A DNA stretch of 64,000 nucleotides. Origin: Hemerocallis citrina. Lineage: Eukaryota > Streptophyta > Magnoliopsida > Asparagales > Asphodelaceae. Numbering within the stretch: the first letter of the stretch is position 1; each line of letters starts with the position of its first letter. Positions 11,911 through 23,529 of the stretch are shown piece by piece. A program made the translations under genes and the position numbers. The stretch is from the NCBI GenBank assembly GCA_017893485.1, contig CM030364.1, forward strand, positions 39,845,825 through 39,909,824. The letters run 5' to 3'. The notes below the pieces were generated by a model that had not been told where the DNA came from, ran no database searches, and saw nothing but the letters and a program-made list of their open reading frames with translations.

Positions 11911-12745
11911 TCATGATGCTTCTTTTAGGACTTTATCTTTAAAAACTTCTAGTTTATCTCCCTTCAAGTTCCACCACCTAATTCTTGGGTTCCTAGTCTC
12001 CTTCCTTGCACATATGTGTTTCCCAATCTTCACATTCCATACCATTAATCTATGTTGTGAGGTTAAACACTCTCCCGGTATAACTTTATAATCTTTACAT
12101 GTCAAGCGATCTACCTTTCTAGTGATGAAAAAATCAATCTGACTCATATTTGCCCCACTTTTAAAGGTTATCAAATGTTCCTCCCTCTTCCTAAAATAAG
12201 TATTTGCTAGTATAAGATCATATTTAGCCGCAAAATCTAATAGAGCCTCTCCACCATCATTCTTATTTCCAAATTCATGTCCTTCATGCACCATCTCATA
12301 TCCATGTTATCTTCTCTTACATGTCCATTGAAATCTCCTTTTATAAATAGTTTCTCACCTAAGGGTACTCCTTGAATTATTTCATCCATATATTTCCAAA
12401 ATTTATTTTTAGCTTGTGCATCTAATCCTACTTAGGGTGCATAATCACTAATGATATTAATTATGTTTACCCTTAATACAAGCTTAATTTGTATTATTCT
12501 ATCTCCTTTCCTATTAACACCTACTACATCTCTTTTGAGTTTTTTATCTACTAAAATTCCTACTCTATTTCTATTTCTAATTTTACCAGAATAATATAAT
12601 TTAAAACCATCTTTCTCTTTAGCTTTCTCCCCTACCCACTTTGTTTCTTGTAAACAAGCTATATTAATATTTTTTCTAATCATGGTATCTACTAGTTCTA
12701 TACTTTTTCCTGTCAATGTTCCTATATTCCAAGCGCTAACCTAAG
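11911..12745 (-). pseudogene. LINE apurinic-like endonuclease domain, broken
   Basis: Minus-strand translation begins near WNIGTLTGKSIELVDTM, followed by NIACLQETKWVGEKAK (the ET of the EEP nuclease motif) and IINIISDYAP. A later piece has FDFxITRKVD-like sequence (DFFITRKVDRL) and the basic CKDYKVIPGE. It would nick target DNA for target-primed reverse transcription. Stops near 12432 and 12300 break it. Confidence 0.8.
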
Positions 12746-13225
12746 CATATTTTCCTGGACTAGGTTCTTTATCCGCACACGTCCAGATTGGTGCAGGAAT
12801 CCTTGCCCATTTTTCACCGCACCCGGCCGCCAGTGCGACACCCCTTGCACATTTTTCGAAGCACCCGGAGGTAGGCACTCGCATCGCTTCCAGGAAATGC
12901 CTTAGCATTTGCATGTATATTGTTAGGATTCATGTTCATAAGATTTGACAAAATATTATGCTGGCTGTCAACTGCCTAATACAACCCTCCTCCTTACCCA
13001 GTTTGTGGTCGGATTTCTAGCGTGGGACAGGCAATGGCGGAGTTATATACTTGGCTAAAAATTCATAAAATCTCACATGACTGATCATGCCGAAAATTTA
13101 AGTTAAAAGGTTCGGCCAAAAACTCTTTTCATTACTCAAAAAATATGTTTACAAAGATGCGGTGTCCAGTCCGCGTTCGGTGACTACAAAATACGAACAG
13201 AAAAAAAAGGAAAAGAAAATAACAA

Positions 13226-14990
13226 ACACTACTGCTGGCCAACCTCTTTCTCGGTAGGCGGCTTAGCGTTGGGGTCGGCCACCGTAGTGTCGTCGTCACC
13301 ACCACCCCTGGGAGCCAGCAGGTGTTCAGGCAGCTCCATGTCATAATGAAACTAACTAAGATCCAACCCTGGGTGGTAGTGCTGGACGTGCTGGATCGCC
13401 AAAGCATAGACTTCATCCTAGGCCTCGATGACTTTATCCATGCCAACCTGCTTAACCTTCCTTACTTGCTTCTCGGTCTCTCAGCTCAGCCATCTGCTTC
13501 ATGTTGGCATTAGCCTGGTTAGCTAGCTCGGTGTGAATGGCCTGGTTGTGGGCCTCGAGTGCCATCTACGTTAGCTTGAGGTTCTTCATCTCCCGTTCAT
13601 AGCACTGTGCATTCCTCACCTTCCTCCTCAGCTCCTAATGGTGTAGCTTCATCAGCTGAGCGCCCTCCATACAAGCATGTAGCTGAGTAAATCAAACTTG
13701 GAAAAAATACAAAGGGAACAAACTACAAAAGGGATGGAATGAAGATACCTGCACGCTCGCCATAGCCCACTTCATGAAGCTGGGCTCAATGGTGTCGCAC
13801 TCCTGGGACTTCTGGTCCCGAGACGGGGCGAGCTTCTCGACCACCTCGACGGTCACGGGACCCTCCGACAAGGTATCCCCGACCCTAAAGGTCCAGTTCG
13901 GGGCCCATGGTTGAAGCCCTTCATCGCCTATGATCTCTTCGACCGATGGAGCAATGGGAGGAGGCCACTCTTCACCACTTCAGTAACCATCTAGCTATTG
14001 GAGCTTGGATCCGACTTGGAGGCCTTCTGCTTTTTCGGCGTTGGGTGGGAAGGCTCCTCCAAAACCCCCTTGGAGGGGACCTTCCTCTACTTCCCTGCTC
14101 ATCCCATTCGGCCTTCCTCTTCTTCAACAGCGCCCTTCTCTCAGCGATCTCCGAGTTGTCCATATCTGCAAAAAAGAGAAGCTCATAAGATGAAGGAAAA
14201 TACTTGAAGAAAAATTAGACAAAAGACACACTGGAAGGAGTGGGGCTCAGTCCGATCCGAGCCATATGCTTCTCCGTCACATTCGACCAACCAATGTTGT
14301 TGCCCGAACATATCCGCTCAACGTCTGCCCACTCCTCGACCGTCAAATCAGACTTGCAATGGCCCTTAAAGTTGGGCTTATAAAAACTCCACGTCGTTGG
14401 TATCACCTAGGGGGTCAGCCTCCAAACGATAAAATATTTTCCCTTCCACTCTTTAATGGAGTCCGGATGCCCGTGTACAACCCTCCTCCATCGACGAGGT
14501 GAGATGTAGTAGATCCCTTCATACTCACCAGATGAGCTAATACCCAAGATCACTTGGAAGTATTTCAACCTTAGGGGAACGCCTCTCTCCTCTCAAAGAA
14601 GCATGAAGCACACGAGCTGCTTCCAAGAGTTGGGCCTGTACTGTATCGGACTCAACGATGCCCAGTTCAGAACCTTCTGAATAAACGGGTGGATTGGCAG
14701 TCGCAAACCTGAGCTGAATGTGTCTACTGGAAACATACAAAAGCAGGGTGGCCAAGTTATCGATGGGACGGAGCCCGGGGCTAGGGATCAACAGTTCGTA
14801 CTCCTGACCAATGAAGTAGTTGGCTCGGATAACCAAGAGGTTGTCCACGGCCAGTACAGTCGGCATTTTGTCCATAGAGATTTTCTGTCGGCCCAGCTAG
14901 GACGGTTGCGCTACGTATCGTACCAACTCCTCCACATCGCCCGGGTACATTCTGATGGAGCACGGCTGCAATGTGAAGGGTACATAGTGT
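13226..14990 (-). pseudogene. Antisense gene of the Tat element, 3' exons
   Basis: Minus strand. One long exon (14990-14232) encodes PTVLAVDNLLVIRANYFIG, SRHIQLRFATANP and EEWADVERICSG, typical of the antisense ORF described in Tat/Retand-type elements; its function is unknown. Intron-like gaps follow at 14231-14166 (GT..AG, 66 bp) and 13748-13683 (GT..AG, 66 bp). Removing either keeps the frame: LSPTPS runs into MDNSEIAERRALLKKRK, and ASVQ runs into LHACMEGAQLMKL. The last exon is coiled-coil-like and ends near VADPNAKPPTEKEVGQQ at about 13226. Stops at about 14907 and 13637 show decay. Confidence 0.7.
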
Positions 14991-16569
14991 AGTATTCTGT
15001 ATTTATAAATACTATTTTTGAGATTATAAAATGAATTAAAATGATTTTTGGTGATTTAATAAATGTTCATTTAGAAATTTATCTTTTACACGTGCAAAAC
15101 ACGTGTGAATGTTGTCTTTGAAAGCTTAAAACTAAAAATTATTTTGGGTAAACTCATTATTTATTATTTGAGATTATTCGTGATTTTTCTAGATTTTTCT
15201 GATAATTATTGGACTTATTTGCAAATATTTCAAAAAGAATGACTTTTGTGCAAAATTACCAAATGGGGTGAAAACTCCAGATTTTTCAGATTGTTAGGCT
15301 GGATATAATGCCTAGTCAATTTAGGTATAACGAGTTTATCTTTTATTCCAACATATTCGAATTATTTTACAAGTTTTGATAAAAGATGATCTTTTCGCAA
15401 AATTGCTATTTAAAGGGGTGAAAGTGAAAATTTGTTTTCCTGAATTTTCCTATAGTTTTGGCAGATGCTGGAGGGGGATCTTTTTGATTTTGAATTGATT
15501 AAATTGGTTTTTAACTAGTTTTCTAATAAAGAGATCTATTTATGTAAAGGTATATTGTAAAAGGTGTATTTTGCAAATATTTTCTAAAATCCTAGAAACT
15601 TAAATCCCGGACTATATCAGGTTTTGTGCAGCCGTCTTTTGCTGTAAAACACAGGAGATCTCTTATTTTCTTATTATTTTGGAGTTCTAAGGAGAAGACT
15701 TTGGATTTCTTGCGAAGGAGGGGCTTTCTTAATTTCTATTCTTCTTCGTTCGATCTCTTCAACAACGTGAGTGACTTGTTTTGTTTCATTTTGTTTTGTG
15801 TATGTTGTATGTGAGTAATATAAATTGTTTTGTTTGTTCTTTGAATGTTGTATGTGGTTTTTCATCTCCTAGAAAGCATGCTAGGGTTTGGGTATGAATA
15901 TGTATGTTGGATTGATGAAAAAAAATTGGATCTTGTGAAACCCTAGTTATTTATGAGTAAAATTGTATGTGGGTAATTTGAGATTGATGAATGATCTATT
16001 GGAGATCATGGGTAGGCTATTTCTTTTTTATTAATGTTGGATTGATTGAATATGGTAGATTTCGTGCATAAATTTAATAAAGATGAGATTTTTATCACTT
16101 TGAGGATTGGTTGAATGAAACTTCATATGGTGATGGTATAAATTGATTATGTTTATGAGTTATAATGGCGAACCGGTTTGAGAAAATTTGGAGAAAGAAT
16201 TTATGAATCAAGAGATCATGTTTTGAGAATCAAAATTTGGAATCGAGTTGAGTTTGAGGAAATATATCGAAATTAGGGATTTTTTATTGAATTCTGGTAT
16301 TGATATGGTTTGGACCTGAATACGAAGCTATTTCAATGAATAATTAATTTTTTAGAAACTCTGTTTTGATTATATGCACAATTCATGTTTTAATTGAAAG
16401 AAATCAACAAATCGTTTTTTTTATAAATTTAAGTAGTTTTGATTTAGTTTTTATGGACTATTATATATCTTATAAGTTGTATTTGAACATATAAGAAATA
16501 TGTTTTTTGTAGAAATCGTTTTCATAAAGGAAAACTCCGTATCGGTTGAAATGTGCACAACCAAAATCT

Positions 16570-16860
16570 GCAGTCTGCAGGTCAACAGTCGACTGATGAA
16601 ATTTTACAGTCAACCGTCGTGACCTGGCTGCTGTGTTCTCTAGTTTTCTGGAAATTCCATTCTGGACAGTCGACTGATGACTTTTTACAGTCGACTGATA
16701 TTACTTAGAATTATTTTAATTGAAGTTTTGGATTTTTCACTCTGGACAGTCGACCGATGGATTTTTATAGTCGACTTCTAATACTTAGAATTATTTTCTC
16801 AAAGTTATCAGATTTTTCTCTCTGGACAGTCGACCGACACTTGTCTATAGTCGACTGATA
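16570..16860 (+). repeat. Minisatellite with paired GTCGAC palindromes
   Basis: Four units of about 80 bases, each holding CAGTCGACTGATG or CAGTCGACCGATG, 16-20 bases of T-rich DNA, then a second AGTCGACTG. Separated by TACTTAGAATTATTTT. Part of the LTR. Confidence 0.75.
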
Positions 16861-17219
16861 CTGACGTATCTTGATATATTTGAATATTCTTTTAAATAAT
16901 TTATTCTCTAAATGTTTTAATCTATAACTTACTATTGTACACCTTATCTTCTACTGAACAAATGTTTTCAAGTTGTTTTAACTGAGCAATTTATGTTGAA
17001 AGATTGGTTTGGGTGTTTGGGCGTGAGTCTCTAGAGGGTGTGTGTGGCCCTAGTATACCGGCAGTTGAGATATTTATGTTTGGGCCTGTTGAGGCATTTA
17101 AGTTGATCAGTTGTTGAGTTAAGCTCGGTGGGGTACACCAACTCTAGGAGATCCGTAAAGTAATTACATAACCTAAATGATAAGGACATGCACTAGTGGT
17201 GATATGATGAATGAGAATA

Positions 17220-17485
17220 TGGGTTATGGACCTCAGTATGGCTCGCGGTGTGAGATAATCCCCGGAATTATCCAAGTATGAGTGAAATAGTTTCCGGAAT
17301 TACCTGTGGTGTGGGATTGATCTCCGGAATTATCGGGGTCGAGGCGACACTCATGTGGTATACGTGTGATGAGGTGCCATAGCTTGCAGTGTGGGGTATT
17401 CTCGAAGATTCCCATGTGTGAGTGAAATAGTCTTCGGAATTATCTGTGGATAGAGATTGACCTCCGAAATTATCAGGGCATGGGC
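17220..17485 (+). repeat. CCGGAATTATC repeats
   Basis: Six copies of a CCGGAATTA or close variant (about 17262, 17295, 17324, 17434, 17463) within 30-110-base units that also carry GTATGAGTGAAATAGT. Non-coding, part of the LTR. Confidence 0.65.
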
Positions 17486-18129
17486 TAATACTCACAGTGT
17501 ATCTATATCTCGTAGTAATCATAGAAGTAGGATTAGTTGCATCGCTAGGGATTAAACCCTATAAAGTGGAGATGTTAAGGGCTTGCACTGGACCTATGTA
17601 GAGTGGGATGCATAGACTCCGACAAGTACGCATTAGAGAGTTAGCATATAACATTGATGTTTTCTTGACTTGGTATTATGCATGTGTTTTCGGTTTTCTA
17701 TACTTGACACTTAGTCTAGCTTCACTTGATGTTTTCGTGTTTCGTGGTTATTCCCTAATTCACTTACTCTTATTTATTTCCTGTTGTTGATGAATCTGTG
17801 CTTTATTTATGTTGCTTGTTTTTATGTCACTCACACCATTATGGCTGACTCCTTTAGTTTTGGGCGTTAGAGTTATCTCTAGCCTCATATTTTACAGGTA
17901 ATTACCTATAGCTTGGGGTTTTGGATGCTTGAGTTAAAGTGATGTAATGGATTGTGTGATTTTGTAAAAAAAAAGTATTGTAAAGAAAAAGAGTTTGTAA
18001 TTCAATGTGTATGTATTCCGCTGTGCTATATAAATATTATTGTAATGAAATTTTGAGAAAAATTTTACTGGTATTTTGGGCTGTGTTTAATATTACATTT
18101 GAAGTTGATGCTGGGAATTGTGCCACGTA

Positions 18130-18313
18130 TTTCCAAGATGTCATATTGAAAATTCGGCCTATGCACGTCCCCTTCAGAGTCGCTCGACTCCACTATGAAG
18201 AGTCTTCTGCTACGGAGCGGCATGACTTCATAAACCCTCTCCACTAGACGTTGAGTCAAAGATAGGCGGGCCTTTATCCCGACCCGAGGTGGTGGCAGAC
18301 GAACCAGACTGAG
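18130..18313 (-). pseudogene. Antisense gene of the Tat element, first exon
   Basis: Minus-strand ATG at 18313 (MSRAQSGSSATTSGRDKG), with a frame change after about 30 residues to a frame that reads SRRLFIVESSDSEGD and FQYDILEIRGTIPS. It continues into 14990 once the inserted LTR is removed. Serine-rich, acidic N-terminus, no recognised domain. Confidence 0.6.
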
Positions 18314-18465
18314 CCCTCGACATAATGGAAAAAAAAGACTAACCTATTTCAAATGCCGGGAAGTTGCCAAAAAAACTCACCGCCGGTGACTGAACTGGGC
18401 TAGAGAGAAAACTTGGGAACTTGGAGAGAGAAAGCAAAAGGTGTAAAATAAGGAGAAGGGTTGGG

Positions 18466-18515
18466 GATATATAGTGAATCCATCGACACCTTGAAATCCT
18501 CAAACATGACGTCAT
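18466..18515 (-). promoter_or_regulatory. Putative promoter of the antisense gene
   Basis: On the minus strand a TGACGTCA palindrome (18508-18515, bZIP-type site) precedes a TATA-like CACTATATATCC (about 18467-18478) about 160 bases upstream of the ATG at 18313. Spacing is suitable for a plant core promoter. Inferred only from motifs. Confidence 0.55.
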
Positions 18516-18599
18516 CATTACATGTGTCACCACAGCAATGGCCCATATACAGTCCAGTTTCTCCCCAATACCAATTTCTCTCCAAGTCCAAAATGCTCG

Positions 18600-19990
18600 A
18601 GCCTCGGCATGCACCTCGGACATGCCAAACACCGAAGCAAGGTTTTGGCCAGTTACCAAGGCCACCTCGCTCGACGCTCGGCGTGGATCTCGAACAGGCA
18701 CCTAGCATTCCCACAAGATTGCCTCAAAAGTAAGGCCACCTCGCTCGACGCTCGGCGTGTATCTCGAGCAGGCACATACCATTTCCACAAGATTGCCTCA
18801 AAAGAAATTCCATCTGGCTTGACGCTTGGCATGGATCTCGAGCAGGCACCTAGCATTTCCACAAAATGTCTCTATCGAGAAGCTCGAAGCTCGACATGAA
18901 CATCGAGCATCGATGCAGCTTTCTCTCACAAAATGCCTCTTTCGAGGCGCTCGGAGCTCGACATGAACCTCGAGCATCGATACAGCTTTCTCGTAGAATG
19001 CCTCCATCGAGGCGCTTGGAGCTCAGCATGAACCCCGAATATCCACACAGCTCTCTTATAAAATGCCTCCATTGAGGTGCTCGGAGCTCGGCATGAACCT
19101 CGAGCATCGATACGGCTTTCTCTCATAAAATGCCTCTATTGAGATGCACGGTGCCGACCCAAAGCTTGGAGCTCAGCATGAACGCCGAGCATCCACACAG
19201 CTTTCTCATAAAATTCCTCCATCGAGGTGCTCGGAGCACGGCATGAACCTCGAGCATCGATACGACTTTCTTTCATAAAATGTCTCTATTAAGATGCTCG
19301 GCGCCAACCCAAAGCTCGGAGATCGGCATGAACCCCGAGCATCCACACAGCTTTCTCATAAAATGCCTCATCGAGGTGCTCGGAGCTCAGCATAAACCTC
19401 GAGCATCGATACAGCTTTCTCTCAAAAAATGCCTCTATCGAGACGCTCGGCATCGACCCAAAGCTCGGAGCTCTGCATGAACCCCGAGCATCCACACAAA
19501 TTTCCCATAAAATACCTCCATCAAGGTGCTCCAATCTCGGCATGAACCTCGAGCATCGATACGGCTTTCTATCACAAAATGCCTCTATCGCGATGCTCGG
19601 CGCCGACCCAAAGCTCAGAGCTCGGCATGAACCCCGAGCATCCACAAAGCTTTCTCATAAAATGCCTCCATTGAGGTGCTCGGAGCTCGTCATGAACCTC
19701 GAGCATCGATATGGATTTCTCACAAAATGCCTCTATCGAAATGCTCGGTGCCGACGCAAAGCTTAGAGCTCGGCATGAACCCCGAGCATCCACACAGCTT
19801 TCTCATAAAATGCCTCCATCTAGGTGCTCGGAGCTCGGAATGAATCTTGAGCATTGATACGGATCTCACAAAATGCCTCTATCAAGGCACTTGGCGCAGA
19901 CCCCAAGCTCAGAGCTCGGCATGAATGTCGGACATCGATACGGCTCCCCCTCAAAAAGCGCCTCGCTCGGCATGCTCGGCCTCAACCCTC
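18600..19990 (+). repeat. Tandem array with ~150-bp higher-order unit
   Basis: The word CATGAACCTCGAGCATCGAT recurs at about 18962, 19092, 19241, 19390, 19540, 19692 and 19840, giving 149-152-base steps in the regular part. Each unit consists of two related halves, one with CCTCGAGCATCGATAC and one with CCCCGAGCATCCACACAG. Earlier copies at 18600-18900 are more diverged. Reading frames across it on both strands are repeat shadows. Confidence 0.85.
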
Positions 19991-20203
19991 CTGGCTCGAC
20001 GCTGGGCACTAGCCCCTCGAGCTCGGTGCTCTACATAGACCTCGACAACACCGTATACCCTGCTCGGCTTGGCACCGACCCCAAACACTTCTCAGGGACT
20101 CACCATTTCACTTCACGAAACACTTCCCTCCGCTCTTCTCACAAGGACAAACTATTCCTCCACGGCTGGTGCACACAGCCCTCCAGGAGTGGGGGGGGCT
20201 TTA

Positions 20204-20654
20204 TGATGTGGTATAAATGACGTGGCCCAATCAGGGCCGTCGGATCTCCTCAGATTCTCCTCATCCCAGATCATCAGTTCAACAGGTCTAATTGGCCTTC
20301 TACCACTTCAGGCTCACAGACAAATGGGTCTGACCCTGCCTATCAGGGTCAGGAACCGTTTGCCCTTGCCCATAAATACCAGGCTCCCTTCTCACTTTAG
20401 AAGATAATCAAAATTTCTCCACCTGAACCCTAACTGCTTAGTCATGACTGACTAGATCGTCGGAGGGCCTTTCGCCGGGATTTCTCCCGGTGTTTCTAGG
20501 CCTTTTGCAGGTAGCCTAGCCGTCCGAGTTCCCGCAACTCTTCCGAGCCGACCTCAAGAAACCAATCCGAGTCAAGGTCGAGATCCGTCCCTTCTACTTC
20601 ACAAATTATAAGAACTCACACATGTTTCTCCCGCACTAAAAACAAGCAGCATCA
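20204..20654 (+). repeat. 3' LTR and polypurine tract of the Tat element
   Basis: Matches the 5' LTR. The preceding GGAGTGGGGGGGGC at 20186-20200 serves as polypurine tract for plus-strand priming. The following GTCAA is the right TSD. Confidence 0.9.
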
Positions 20655-20776
20655 GTCAACATGTTTGATCCTCCAGTAGAAGAATAAATAAAAAATCCAA
20701 TTAAACTGTAACAAAGCAGCACCCCAGTTTTCAAATCATAACCTTCTTTATTGCACCCCAGTGTTCTGTTTTATTA
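20655..20776. other. Spacer, nothing recognised
   Basis: AT-rich flank of the Tat insertion, continuous in origin with 2736-2861. No gene seen. Confidence 0.5.
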
Positions 20777-21100
20777 TCTCTACTACTATAATGGGAGAAG
20801 GCCTTAGTGCAATTTGTCCATATCCCAAGCCGTGCAACGCACGTTTAATTAAACTCTACAATATAACCCAATGAAATACGTACAGTACATGTTCAAATTT
20901 TTTACCCTCTCCCTAGCTCTCAAAAAAAACAAAAACCTTACCCTCTTCATCTCCCTCTCTCTCTGTACCTGCCCCGTGGGAGAAGGATCATGAACAGTGA
21001 ATGTCAGTACGTGTTCTGCACGTGCTTCTCCCATTATAATATAGATAAATAGAATATAAAAAAATATTGTTCAAACGTGCATTGCACGTGTATTTACTAG
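20777..21100 (+). mobile_element. Short non-autonomous Helitron
   Basis: Starts TCTCTACTACTATAATGG after an A, and ends TGTATTTACTAG before a T, as expected for insertion between A and T. A hairpin ACGTGC-ATT-GCACGT sits 11 bases before the CTAG end (21075-21089). Inner inverted words TATAATGGGAGAAG and CTTCTCCCATTATA are also present. 324 bases, no coding capacity. Confidence 0.8.
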
Positions 21101-21713
21101 TTTCTTTTAAATCTACAAGTCCCATTCCAACTTCAAATCAGTAACTATTGATTGCTATCAGATTATGAATGTCTAACATGAGAGTTCAACATTTTCATGA
21201 TAGGCGACTCACTAAACTAGAAATGCTTAGGCGTCGCAGCAAGGGTCCACCGTAGAAGGGACAGGGAAGGAGAGCGCTCAAGCGCAACAAATAGAGGAAA
21301 TTCAAGCATCAGTATCAACATCCTTTTGCGTGTTTTTTTCTTCTTGGGCATCGACTGGTCTCTTTTGTCAAACTCTGTGAGCATATTATGGCATTGGAAA
21401 GCCAGTTAGTTATCTCAAGATAATGTGTTGTAGACATAGCAGTTAGAGTTAATTATTTTGTTAGGACAAAATTTGAAAATATTTGCAAAAAAGGGACAAT
21501 GACCAAACTATTTGTAACTAAGTAATAGTTTTTTATTAATATTCTATGCTTCTTAGCCTATAGATTTTTCTATAAGATGTGTGATTTTTCTGCAAATTTA
21601 AAATTTGTTTTTGTAATTTTTGTTATTTCTCTTATCTAATCAATTTTTTAACTACTTAAATTGTACTAAATATTTTGAGAAAACCAGGGGAGAGTTACTT
21701 ACTTAGAAACAAA
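21101..21713. other. AT-rich spacer, no gene recognised
   Basis: No convincing ORF or repeat end. It may be viral leader or host DNA next to the pararetrovirus primer site. I see nothing decisive. Confidence 0.3.
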
Positions 21714-21725
21714 GCTCTGATACCA
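21714..21725 (-). promoter_or_regulatory. tRNA-Met(i) primer-binding site of the pararetrovirus
   Basis: Minus-strand TGGTATCAGAGC, the 12-base complement of the 3' end of plant initiator tRNA-Met used by caulimovirids to prime first-strand DNA. It lies about 90 bases beyond the solo LTR in the direction of viral transcription. A lost Copia element could leave the same motif. Confidence 0.6.
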
Positions 21726-23384
21726 ATTGGGGTTGCAAAGTGTGAAAACTCTTGTAAATAAATAAAATAGAGTATCAAAAAACCTCAAAGATGATAGTTT
21801 TCTGTAAAATAATATTGTAACGCCCCGAATTCCAAAATACACTGGATTCGAGATTCCACAGGATCTTTACACTTCATTTAGTACAATTTTACAAGGAATT
21901 TAAAATTTTTCACTTTACATCAGAGTTTACATGAAACTTTACACTTTACATTGCACAGCAAAAGTAAATTTACAACATTTAAATAAATGTACAACAACAT
22001 TTAATAATCTTTGGGCATCTGTTCCTCTTTAGTCTTTATCATGTCATTTACCCTGCATACAAAACTGTGGGCATATCAGTTTATTCAACCGACGAACATT
22101 ATACACGGCCATCCTCTCTATACCGGAAATAGTATAACTCATTTTCCATATTTAACAAATACAAACTTGTCACATATCACACTAAAGGGAATACCCTAAT
22201 GATGTCGTGTTGTGATTGTGCACTTAGTCCTTAATGCAGTTATTTATATTATATGACACTAATGCACACTTGTTCAGATTCTATGTATCCCATACTACAT
22301 AGGTCCGAGGGCAAGCTTCTTATTCGTTCTTCATCTTTGTAGGGTTCAATCCCTCGTCATGTCTTAATCTACTATTGTAACTACGGTGAGTATCCTAGAT
22401 GATCTATGAGTACAAGCTTGTGTACAGAAAACCTAGAGGGGAATCCCACGCCATGTCTTGACTCATCAAGCATGCATTCTGTGGCAATTCAGCCTCCTTC
22501 ATGGCACACGATCCTCTTGCAGTCACCAAACATCCCACGAGCGTGGCTAAAGTCCGATCATTACTGAGTAGTGCCCACACCATGTCTTGACTCATCAAGT
22601 ATGCATTCTGTGGCTCACACCCGCACCGTAAACTCTAGCTCTCATACTTGTGTTTTTCTCTCACTTTCATCACATCTCCACTATGTACTAATCCTTAGTT
22701 TTTATTGGAATCATGAACAAAATCAAAGCTCTAGAGTTAGCCTCTCCACTAAACCGGACTTATTCATTCATTCAAATAAGACCAACCTTGGTCCTTCATT
22801 TTAAATTTCATTTCATTTCTTTCCAAATGCCGGGGGAGACTTAGCTACTCTTTTGTTTCAATTCCAATTCACAATTTTCAAAATTGAGCATTTCCAGCTC
22901 GTAAGTTCATCTTCATAATCATAACAGATTTTCTTTTTCAATAGCATGATTTCTAATTTATTCATGAGTCCATAGCCATACATGGAATTCAATTATTCCT
23001 TATATAATTCATCAAATATCAATTTCACGTTAAAATCACATCACTAAATGAATATTCACATTTCATAATTTTCACATTATTCTCCAATGAGAATAATTCA
23101 CATCACATTATATAATTTATATCTTTATCACATTTCTTTTCTAACACTTTATTTCAAATCCTTTTGCAAAGTGCAACTTTCATAACATACAAGTGTAGAA
23201 CCATAGTTCTAAATTATAAATTTATTCTCGAAACATACTCCATTTCATGTAAATAATTTCCAAATTATTTTCCATAAATCCCACATATTTTTAGGATAAT
23301 AACCATATTTTTTTCATAATTTTTTAATCATTAAAAATCCCAAAAAAATATATTTTTTCCCACTATATAAACACAGGCCAAGAC

Positions 23385-23450
23385 CAAGGGTCGAACCAGC
23401 GACCACAGGGAAACCAACCGAAGGCACAGGCCACTAGGCCGAACGCGCTA
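23385..23450 (-). other. tRNA-like A/B-box module in the solo LTR
   Basis: Minus strand carries GCCTAGTGGCCT (A-box-like, 23428-23439) and GCTGGTTCGACCC (B-box-like, 23388-23400), about 30 bases apart. It resembles the head of a tRNA-derived SINE or a pol III internal promoter. No cloverleaf that closes fully is evident. Confidence 0.45.
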
Positions 23451-23529
23451 GGCGTCAAAAGGAGGGCTGAGAGCATTAAATGCTCTCGGTTGCGATTCAC
23501 TTTATTTTTTAAAAATGCAACAAAGTATG

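Larger units (their letters stand above)
9900..13043 (-). mobile_element. RTE-type LINE, near full length, inserted in the Tat element
   Basis: Exact 15-base TSD TATATACTTGGCTAA at 9885-9899 and 13044-13058. On the minus strand the element begins near 13043 and ends in GGCTTTGTTTTTGTTGTTG, the TTG-rich 3' tail typical of plant RTE elements. Its 3.14-kb length is close to that of complete RTE elements. The order endonuclease, RT and C-terminal domain is intact but each part carries stops and frameshifts. Confidence 0.92.
14988..18103 (+). mobile_element. Long LTR (probably solo) inserted in the antisense gene
   Basis: It begins about TGTAGTATTCTG and ends about AATATTACA. Bases 17540-17660 match 1820-1930 (GCTAGGGATTAAACCCT and GGGCTTGC-GGACCTATGTAG blocks), placing it in the same broad LTR family and orientation as 1-2328. 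The flanks are parts of the same antisense gene, so this is an insertion. I could not find a clean 5-bp TSD (left CATAG, right TTTGA), so the exact ends are uncertain. No ORF of note. Confidence 0.65.
2862..20654 (+). mobile_element. Ty3/Gypsy retrotransposon, Tat lineage, decayed, with nested insertions
   Basis: A 17.8-kb element bounded by 454- and 451-bp LTRs that both start TGATGTGGTATAAATG and end GCAGCATCA. The flanking 5-mers are ATCAA on the left and GTCAA on the right, a TSD with one later substitution. Order is gag, protease, RT remnant, RNase H, a second RNase H domain and integrase. The second RNase H and a long 3' region carrying an antisense gene are established traits of the Tat lineage. 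All coding parts have stops or frameshifts, so it is not autonomous now. A LINE and a long LTR are inserted in the 3' half, which accounts for about 6.3 kb of the length. Confidence 0.9.

Noticed and set aside
14988..18103. Exact borders and TSD for this LTR
   Set aside because: Candidate 5-mers CATAG and TTTGA do not match, so no TSD is claimed.
18339..19793. Many ORFs over 60 codons on both strands
   Set aside because: They are shadows of the tandem array and of the antisense-gene promoter region; peptides repeat with the DNA units.
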